Assembly (NCBI GenBank): GCA_016584305.1
Contig: JACEEZ010006454.1
Coordinates: 202,001 to 266,000, forward strand
Origin: Chionoecetes opilio
Lineage: Eukaryota; Arthropoda; Malacostraca; Decapoda; Majidae
Direction of reading: 5' to 3'
DNA: 64,000 nucleotides
Shown one piece after another: positions 57,417 to 64,000 of this stretch. Every line of letters begins with the position of its first letter. Positions within the stretch are counted from its first letter, which is position 1. Position numbers and translations under genes: made by a program. Under the pieces are notes generated by a model, which did not search any database, was not told where the DNA came from, and saw only the letters and a list, made by a program, of their open reading frames with translations.

Positions 57417-60400
57417 TCTTTTTTTACGCTGGAGCCTATAGCGCCTGTAATCTTTCTTTTTTTTCCAACATTGGTGGACTGATGAGAAATGTGTCAGCCT
57501 AAGGTTTGGTGTTAAATGAAAGATGCTCAACATTACTTTCACAGGATGGTTAATACTACACTCTTCCATATATAGGGGGAAGGAGTGTTGAACTATAACT
57601 CTTTCTGATTAAACTCACTAAAGAAGACACCTCCCAAACTAAATTGGCCCACTCCACTTTCTTTATTCTCTTACCATCTTCTTTATAGAGACTGGCAACT
57701 AAGCGGCCTTTTTGTTACCACTTATTTTTTCTTCCCTTGGCCAGTCCTTTGTGAAAAAAACAACAACATGGGTCTGTCTCACCTTTTCTGCATAGCGGGC
57801 GTACTTGCCCTCCTCGGACACGTAGTCGGTGGAGCAGCGCTGCAGGTGTGCACGCAGGTACTTCCTCACACACTTGTCCGTGGGGGGGATGACTGAGCAG
57901 AACAACGTCAGCAGAGACCAGTGTCTTAGGTTGACTCTGGAATTCGGATCTGAAGGAGAAAATATTAACCCCTTGAGACCCAGAACGTAATTTCCATTGT
58001 AATTTGGGTACCATTAAATGATTTTTAGTGAATATAAGCAATATTTTATAGCTATGACCTGTTTACTATCCTTGTCCACTAATTAATTTGGTATATTCAG
58101 TAACTTATCGTAATTGTATGGCTTGATAACATGATTTTTTTATAGCAAAGAAAAGATCTGAGCGTGAAGGGGTTAATTGTATCTATGACTTGTATGAGTA
58201 TGTTTTTAAAGACTTGCAAATGTTGTTGTGTAAAGTTTAGTTTTTCAATAGTTTCAAGTGTTTGTGAGGAGTTTGCCTTGTGCTATTTCCCAACCCACAT
58301 GTTTGGGAAAAAGCCATTTGTATGAAGATAGATTTTTTTTTTAAATGATTGCACTTTAATATGTTTTAGCCAGGATTGTTGTTTTCAGAAAAGGCTTAGA
58401 AGTGTATGCCCTCTATTGATGTGATAAAGATACTATACTTTGAACTCAAAAGTACTTATCATTTGAGTGGTAAATGTCGAGGCATTAGTCCTCCAGCTGA
58501 AAAAAACTCTCTTCTCTCTCTCTTTTTTGTACGCATATACTTTGCCCCCCCCATACACACCTGGATGGTCGGTGGTCTGCTTGATGAGTTGCAGGTAGGT
58601 CTCATTGAGCAGAAGATCTCTCTTCATACACTGCTCCACAATGCCTTGCACCATGTTGAGCTGCTGGTCGTCACTCGTGGCCGCCGTCTCAGCTTTGAAG
58701 GCAGAAGATAATGCATATATAATGAGTGATCTTTACTATAAACAATAGTAACAAGTGGAAATGCAGCAAAGGAGAAATGAGGCAATAGTTATGATGCAAA
58801 TTATTCATTGAAAAAAACATAACTATTGGTGGTGGATAATGTTTGTAATGCAGGATAAAGGGTTGAAGATACAAGAATAAAGGTGGAAATATAAGAACAA
58901 AGGTTGAAATAACAAGAAATACAAGGAACAAAGGTTGAAATAACAAGAAATACAAAGAACAAAGGTTGAAATAACAAGAAATACAAGGAACAAAGGTTGA
59001 AATAACAAGAAATACAAGGAACAAAGGTTGAAATAACAAGAAATACAAAGAACAAAGGTTGAAATAACAAGAAATACAAGGAACAAAGGTTGAAATAACA
59101 AGAAAATGAATAACAAGAAACAAATAGGTTGAAATAACAAGAAATACAAAGAATAAAGGTTGAAATAACAAGAAATACAAAGAATAAAGGTTGAAATAAC
59201 AAGAAATACAAGGAACAAAGGTTGAAATAACAAGAAATACAAAGAATAAAGGTTGAAATAACAAGAAATACAAGGAACAAAGGTTGAAATAACAAGAAAT
59301 ACAAAGAATAAAGGTTGAAATAACAAGAAATACAAAGAATAAAGGTTGAAATAACAAGAAATACAAGGAACAAAGGTTGAAATAACAAGAAATACAAAGA
59401 ATAAAGGTGAAATAAAGAATACAAGAAAAGTGAATAACAAGAATACAAGAAAAAGGTTGAAATAACAAGAAATACAAGAACAAAGGTTGAAATAACAAGA
59501 AATACAAAGAATAAAGGTTGAAATAACAAGAAATACAAAGAAAAAGGTTGAAATAACAAGAAATACAAGAATAAGGTTGAAATAACAAGAAATACAAGGA
59601 AAAAGGTTGAAATAACAAGAAATACAAAGAATAAAGGTTGAAATAACAAGAAATACAAAGAATAAAGGTTGAAATAACAAGAAATACAAAAAAAGTGAAA
59701 TAACAAGAAATACAAGAACAAAGGTTGAAATAACAAGAAATACAAGAACAAAGGTTGAAATAACAAGAAATACAAAGAATAAAGGTTGAAATAACAAGAA
59801 ATACAAAAATAATAAGGGTTGAAATAACAAGAAATACAAGAATAAAGGTTGAAATAACAAGAAATACAAAGAATAAAGGTGGAAATAACAAGAAATACAA
59901 AGAATAAAGGTTGAAATAACAAGAAATACAAGGAACAAAGGTTGAAATAACAAGAAATACAAGGAACAAAGGTTGAAATAACAAGAAATACAAAGAATAA
60001 AGGTTGAAATAACAAGAAATACAAGGAACAAAGGTTGAAATAACAAGAAATACAAAGAATAAAGGTTGAAATAACAAGAAATACAAAGAATAAAGGTTGA
60101 AATAACAAGAAATACAAAGAATAAAGGTTGAAATAACAAGAAATACAAAGAATAAAGGTGGAAATAACAAGAAATACAAAGAATAAAGGTTGAAATAACA
60201 AGAAATACAAAGAATAAAGGTTGAAATAACAAGAAATACAAAGAATAAAGGTTGAAATAACAAGAAATACGACAAAGAATACAGTAAAGTGTGAAATAAC
60301 AAGAAATACAAGAAAAAGGTTGAAATAACAAGAAATACAAGGAACAAAGGTTGAAATAACAAGAAATACAAAGAATAAAGGTTGAAATAACAAGAAATAC

Positions 60401-62625
60401 AAAGAATAAAGGTTGAAATAACAAGAAATACAAAGAATAAAGGTTGAAATAACAAGAAATACAAGGAACAAAGGTTGAAATAACAAGAAATACAAAGAAT
60501 AAAGGTTGAAATAACAAGAAATACAAAGAATAAAGGTTGAAATAACAAGAAATACAAAGAATAAAGGTTGAAATAACAAGAAATACAAAGAATAAAGGTG
60601 GAAATAACAAGAAATACAAAGAACAAAGGTTGAAATAACAAGAAATACAAGGAACAAAGGTTGAAATAACAAGAAATACAAAGAATAAAGGTTGAAATAA
60701 CAAGAAATACAAAGAATAAAGGTTGAAATAACAAGAAATACAAAGAACAAAGGTTGAAATAACAAGAAATCAAGGGAAAAAGGTGAAATAACAAGAAATA
60801 CAAAGAATAAAGGTGGAAATAACAAGAAATACAAGGAACAAAGGTTGAAATAACAAGAAATACAAAGAATAAAGGTGGAAATAACAAGAAATACAAGGAA
60901 CAAAGGTGGAAATAACAAGAAATACAAAGAATAAAGGTGGAAATAACAAGAATACAAGAAAAGGTTGAAATAACAGAAATACAAGAAAAGGTGGAAATAC
61001 ACAGAAATAAGAATAAGGTGAAATAACAAGAAATACAAGAACTAAGTGGAATAACAGAATACAAAGAACAAAGTGGAGTAATAACAGGTGGTAATACAGA
61101 ACAAATGGTGATAGACACATCAGAACAGATATGACAAGGAAGAAAAACACATCAAGGGAGAGCTTACAGTGGCATGAAAGTGTAGGACGTAAACACTGAG
61201 CATTGGGCGGCCTGTACTGCACCTACCATTGGGCGGCCTGTACTGCACCTACCATTGGGCGGCCTGTACTGCACCTACCATTGGGCGGCCTGTACTGCAC
61301 CTACCATTGGGGTTGAGGCCAGCGTAGGTCAGGATAGCAAGGGAGATCTGGAGTGCCTGTTGCTCTGTGTCCGGCGAGGGGATCTTGCTGACGGTCTGAG
61401 TGAGAGGAGTCTTGCAGAACGCCCAGAACATGTGGTGGAAGCCCTTGTAGGTCTCCGAGTTTTCCCCGTAATCCTGGCGCAGCTTGTCTATCTTCTGCTT
61501 GTTTAATCTGGGCAGAAAGAAGTAAGGAGTTAACCCCTTAACCCCTTGAGGCCCAGAACGTAATTTTCATTGTAATTTGACTGCCATTAGACGATTTTAA
61601 TAGATATAAGCAATATTTTATAGCTATGACCTGTTTAGTATCCTTGTCCACTAATTAATTTGGTTTATTTAGTTGTTTTTCGTAATATTATGGCTTGACA
61701 ACATACATTTTTTTATAGCACAGGAAAGATCTGGGCGTGAAGGGGTTAATGCCCAGATCTTTCCTTTGCTATATAAAAATTGTCTGTTGTTAACCATAAA
61801 ATTACGAAAAGTGACTTCATATACCAAATTAGGTAGTGGTAAGGAGACTAAACAGGTCATATCTATAAAATATTACTTATATATATTAAAATTGTCTAAT
61901 GTTAAGTCAAATAATGAAAATTAGGTTCTGGTCTTGCAGGGGTTAATAGTTCCATAAGGGATACTTTAAGCCATCTCAGTAAATCACAATGTCTCAATTA
62001 TGTCTTTTACGAAGCTTGTCTGTCTTCTGCTTGTTTAATCTGGGCAGAGAAAAGTAAGGAGTAAATAGTTTCATAAGGGATACTTTAAGGCATCTCAGTA
62101 AATCAAGAACGCAATTATGTCTTCATTCACAAGGCTCCCGAGACATTACATTTTATATTTATAAAGACAGAGACATTTTAACCCCTTGAGGCTCAGAACG
62201 TAATTTCCATTTAATTTGCGAGCCAGTAGACAATTTTTAGTGAATATAAGCAATATTTTATAGATATGACCTGTTTAGTATTCTTGTCCACTAACTAATT
62301 TGGTATATTAAGTAATTTTTCTTAATATTATGGCTTGACAACATACAACTTTTTAGAGCACAGGAAAGATCTGGGCGTGAAGGGATAAGTTCATTTCCTC
62401 ATGTATGTATATTATGTTGTTGTTGTTTTCTTTCCTTTTCCTGTATGCCTTAGAGTGAAAATAAAATGATTACTATTATTGTTATTACCTCCTCAGTGTG
62501 CTGACGATAAAGTTTCCGCCCTGCTCCACCGGCTTCTTGAGCACGTTGGAGTCGATGATCTGGCGTCGGCTGTGCACCAGGTTGTAGTAAAGCCTCGCGC
62601 GGTCCTCGCCGGTGATCTGCTTCAC
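52970..62625 (-). CDS. Unconventional myosin tail, MyTH4-FERM (myosin XV/Sisyphus-like), last 10 coding exons
   Basis: Exons in transcript order: 62625-62489, 61507-61305, 58692-58561, 57949-57783, 55564-55357, 54718-54573, 54403-54284, 54172-53933, 53577-53374, 53182-52970 (TAG). They sum to 590 codons including the stop with every phase consistent. In the partial product: linker 1-65, MyTH4 about 70-212 ([23 protein letters not shown]), FERM F1 about 225-300, F2 about 331-440, F3 about 448-540, then a Pro-rich tail of about 45 aa. MyTH4-FERM tails bind cargo and microtubules or membrane proteins and let the motor work in filopodia or other actin protrusions. Block order resembles myosin X and XV; among arthropods Sisyphus (Myo10A) is the best fit, inferred from pattern only. 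Motor, IQ motifs and any first MyTH4-FERM lie beyond the right edge. Confidence 0.88.
53374..53577 (-). CDS. Myosin tail exon 9: FERM F3 (PH-like)
   Basis: 68 codons: [40 protein letters not shown] and [12 protein letters not shown]. It resembles the PH-like F3 lobe of myosin X/XV tails. Acceptor TCTTTCCAG. Confidence 0.92.
53933..54172 (-). CDS. Myosin tail exon 8: FERM F2
   Basis: 80 codons: [40 protein letters not shown] and [20 protein letters not shown]. The L-I-K-x-W-P ... F-D-V junction to F3 is typical of myosin FERM domains. Donor GTCACC|GTAAGT. Confidence 0.93.
54284..54403 (-). CDS. Myosin tail exon 7: FERM F2 start
   Basis: 40 codons: [20 protein letters not shown] and [20 protein letters not shown]. 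These are acyl-CoA-binding-protein-like helices of F2. Phase 0 at both ends. Confidence 0.92.
54573..54718 (-). CDS. Myosin tail exon 6: F1-F2 linker
   Basis: Encodes [35 protein letters not shown] and HHHIFLFK. The YE(M)-ERC-L-DVxxRWE pattern is the usual end of FERM F1. Donor TTCAAG|GTCAGC. Confidence 0.92.
54788..54998 (+). mobile_element. piggyBac-like MITE (copy c)
   Basis: TTAACCCCTTGAGACCCAGA ... GATCTGGGCGTGAAGGGTTAA, about 210 bp, in the intron between myosin exons 5 and 6. Confidence 0.8.
55357..55564 (-). CDS. Myosin tail exon 5: FERM F1 lobe
   Basis: Encodes [40 protein letters not shown] and [19 protein letters not shown]. The ubiquitin-like F1 lobe begins after PSKQEI. The acceptor (CGTTTGTCAG) lies only about 25 bp from the start of a CR1 insertion. 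Confidence 0.92.
55590..57310 (+). pseudogene. CR1-like LINE, family 1, long antisense copy in a myosin intron
   Basis: Two overlapping frames. 55680-56678 (332 codons) has [80 protein letters not shown] and [10 protein letters not shown] (catalytic FADD present). 56660-57262 (200 codons) has [20 protein letters not shown] and [21 protein letters not shown] single frame break separates a nearly intact RT from its C-terminal domain. The endonuclease is missing. The 3' end carries tandem ACTAGGTAAATACA. Confidence 0.9.
57358..57460. repeat. (TTA)n microsatellite and SINE fragment
   Basis: About 19 TTA units, followed by ACGCTGGAGCCTATAGCGCC, the end of the SINE family seen at 0.8-2.4 kb. Confidence 0.85.
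57783..57949 (-). CDS. Myosin tail exon 4: end of MyTH4
   Basis: Encodes [39 protein letters not shown] and [11 protein letters not shown]. The W-x-L-L-x-L-x-C-x(3)-PP pattern is the conserved helix pair closing MyTH4. Confidence 0.92.
57965..58176 (+). mobile_element. piggyBac-like MITE (copy d)
   Basis: TTAACCCCTTGAGACCCAGA ... GATCTGAGCGTGAAGGGGTT. It starts 16 bp from the acceptor of myosin exon 4. Confidence 0.8.
58561..58692 (-). CDS. Myosin tail exon 3: MyTH4 core
   Basis: Encodes [20 protein letters not shown] and [15 protein letters not shown]. The E-x-Y-x-Q-L-I-K-Q-T core is diagnostic for MyTH4. Acceptor CTTCAAAG; donor CATCCAG|GTGTGT. Confidence 0.92.
58846..61085. repeat. 31-bp minisatellite, about 72 copies
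   Basis: Unit AAGGTTGAAATAACAAGAAA plus TACAAAGAATA, with AAGAATA/AGGAACA variants and indel-rich copies near 59400, 59700, 60290 and 60950-61085. The minus-strand frames up to 809 codons are artefacts of a stop-free unit whose length is not a multiple of 3. Intronic, between myosin exons 2 and 3. Confidence 0.97.
61201..61304 (-). repeat. 26-bp tandem repeat carrying a duplicated splice donor (x4)
   Basis: Unit CATTGGGCGGCCTGTACTGC plus ACCTAC on the plus strand. In sense orientation the unit repeats the junction CAATG|GTAGGTGCAG of myosin exon 2 every 26 bp: the real donor at 61304/61305 plus three intronic copies. Confidence 0.95.
61305..61507 (-). CDS. Myosin tail exon 2: start of MyTH4
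   Basis: Encodes [40 protein letters not shown] and [26 protein letters not shown] is the usual MyTH4 opening. The donor CCCAATG|GTAGGTGC is repeated in tandem in the intron directly downstream. Confidence 0.9.
61530..61749 (+). mobile_element. piggyBac-like MITE (copy e)
   Basis: TTAACCCCTTGAGGCCCAGA ... GGGCGTGAAGGGGTTAA, 23 bp upstream of the acceptor of myosin exon 2. Confidence 0.8.
61746..61946 (-). mobile_element. piggyBac-like MITE (copy f), head-to-head with copy e
   Basis: Shares the TTAA of copy e and runs in the opposite direction to GGTCTTGCAGGGGTTAA. Together they form a 415-bp inverted repeat with no spacer. Confidence 0.8.
62178..62388 (+). mobile_element. piggyBac-like MITE (copy g)
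   Basis: TTAACCCCTTGAGGCTCAGA ... GATCTGGGCGTGAAGGG; the terminal TTAA is mutated on the right (GATAAG). It lies 100 bp downstream of the myosin exon 1 donor. Confidence 0.75.
62489..62625 (-). CDS. Myosin tail exon 1 (of those visible)
   Basis: Encodes [37 protein letters not shown] and NFIVSTLRR, a linker ahead of MyTH4. Acceptor CTTGCAG; donor GAGGAG|GTAATA. Upstream exons must lie beyond 64,000; none was seen between 62,626 and the edge. Confidence 0.85.
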
Positions 62626-62814
62626 CTGCAAGGCCAAGACAAAACCCCATCAGCGTGATTTGTCCCACAGTTACTTCTATCTTTATTTATTTTCTACTAC
62701 TTTCTATTACTTTACTCAGACAATAATGTAAATGACAGATTACTCAGAAACATCAAATGGTGTGGAAAAAATAATAAAATCCTATTTGAAAATGCTGTCA
62801 ATGACACAAAAAGA

Positions 62815-63745
62815 CACTAAGCTTATCTAAGACATCTAAGACAAACCCTATCCAATCTAACACTAAAACAAGACACTATCTAAGACATCTAAACACTATC
62901 CAATCTAACACTAAAACAAGACACTATCTAAGCCATCTAAACACTATCCAATCTAACACTAAAACAAGACACTATCTAAGACATCTAAACACTATCCAAT
63001 CTAACACTAAAACAAGACACTATCTAAGCCATCTAAACACTATCCAATCTAACACTAAAACAAGACACTATCTAAGCCATCTAAACACTATCCAATCTAA
63101 CACTAAAACAAGACACTATCTAAGCCATCTAAACACTATCCAATCTAACACTAAAACAAGACACTATCTAAGCCATCTAAACACTATCCAATCTAACACT
63201 AAAACAAGACACTATCTAAGCCATCTAAACACTATCCAATCTAACACTAAAACAAGACACTATCTAAGCCATCTAAACACTATCCAATCTAACACTAAAA
63301 CAAGACACTATCTAAGCCATCTAAACACTATCCAATCTAACACTAAAACAAGACACTATCTAAGCCATCTAAACACTATCCAATCTAACACTAAAACAAG
63401 ACACTATCTAAGCCATCTAAACACTATCCAATCTAACACTAAAACAAGACACTATCTAAGCCATCTAAACACTATCCAATCTAACACTAAAACAAGACAC
63501 TATCTAAGCCATCTAAACACTATCCAATCTAACACTAAAACAAGACACTATCTAAGACATCTAAGACACACTATCTAATCTAACACTAAAACAAGACACT
63601 ATCTAAGCCATCTAAGACACACTATCCAATCTAACACTAAAACAAGACACTATCTAAGACATCTAAACACTATCTAATCTAACACTAAAACAAGACACTA
63701 TCTAAGACAATCTACTATCTATCATCTACTATCCAATCTAACACT
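62815..63745. repeat. 48-bp minisatellite, about 19 copies
   Basis: Unit CTATCTAAGCCATCTAAACA plus CTATCCAATCTAACACTAAA plus ACAAGACA. It is homogeneous in the centre and degenerate at both ends, as expected from unequal exchange. It lies upstream of the first visible myosin exon. Confidence 0.95.
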
Positions 63746-63794
63746 TAAACAAGACACTACCTAAGACACACAAAAAAGCTATAAAGAATGCGAG

Positions 63795-63985
63795 TGGTCA
63801 ATGTATGATGGACTGCAGACTTTCATCCCCATCCATGAAATGATCTAGCCTCCTTTTAAAGCTCCCTAATGACTCCGCACTAACTACCTGTCTACTGAGT
63901 CCATTCCAATCATTTACCACCCTATTTGTGAACCGGTTTTTCCCTATTTCCTTTTCAAATCTACGCTTTTCCATCTAAGACACAA
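63795..63985 (-). mobile_element. CR1-like LINE 3' end (family 2, reversed)
   Basis: The minus strand reads LKRKXGKNRFTNRVVNDWNG-like codons, then LSRQVVSAESLGSFKRRLDH and FMDGDE, matching the C-terminus of the copy ending at 41138. Confidence 0.8.
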
Positions 63986-64000
63986 AAAAATCTATAAGGA

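Noticed and set aside
58689..61118. Minus-strand ORFs of 809, 745 and 629 codons, rich in Phe/Leu/Tyr/Cys and resembling a membrane protein
   Set aside because: All three frames are open because a stop-free 31-bp unit repeats about 72 times; the same peptide recurs in each frame. No start context, splice pattern or domain.

Overview
The window is eukaryotic nuclear DNA from an arthropod, most likely a decapod or other malacostracan crustacean. The evidence is short conserved exons with GT-AG introns, very dense micro- and minisatellites, CR1-type LINE fragments, tRNA-derived SINEs, many inverted-repeat DNA transposons, and interstitial runs of the arthropod telomere motif (TTAGG/CCTAA). I see no prokaryotic operon, CRISPR array, rRNA gene or free-standing tRNA gene.

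Two host genes lie on the minus strand. (1) An orthologue of HELZ (helicase with zinc finger, Upf1-like SF1 RNA helicase) has 14 coding exons between about 21.35 kb (proposed ATG) and 5.16 kb (stop). It would encode about 1785 aa: C2H2 and CCCH fingers, helicase core with Walker [14 protein letters not shown] and a late TAITRAQ motif, and a long Pro/His-rich tail. Every exon phase fits except exon 7 (14925-15056), which is one base short. Possible 5' UTR exons lie at 28.7 and 42.0 kb. (2) The last ten coding exons (62.6 to 53.0 kb) of an unconventional MyTH4-FERM myosin, probably myosin XV/Sisyphus type, form 590 continuous codons including the stop. Its motor lies beyond the right edge.

Layout: 0-5.1 kb, microsatellites, SINEs and HELZ 3' flank; 5.1-21.4 kb, HELZ, whose introns hold 22-, 28-, 35- and 61-bp minisatellites, a nested TTAA/Tigger-like transposon and a non-LTR fragment; 21.4-23.2 kb, MITEs; 23.3-28.6 kb, a 5.3-kb AT-rich satellite; 29-47 kb, a transposon graveyard with two deep nests (30.3-32.8 and 42.4-47.0 kb), two CR1 copies, fold-back elements and a TTAGG-containing satellite; 48.2-49.0 kb, a CpG-rich promoter-like block; 49-53 kb, mostly unique sequence downstream of the myosin stop; 53-62.6 kb, myosin exons with a long antisense CR1 copy and a 31-bp minisatellite of about 72 copies; 62.8-63.75 kb, a 48-bp minisatellite; 63.8-64 kb, a CR1 3' end.

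The two genes have no evident pathway link. HELZ acts on mRNA and the myosin on actin protrusions. The most unusual features concern splicing and genome architecture: about 31 tandem perfect 5' splice sites in a HELZ intron, a real myosin splice donor repeated in tandem, and transposon nests in which empty and filled insertion sites can be compared within the window.
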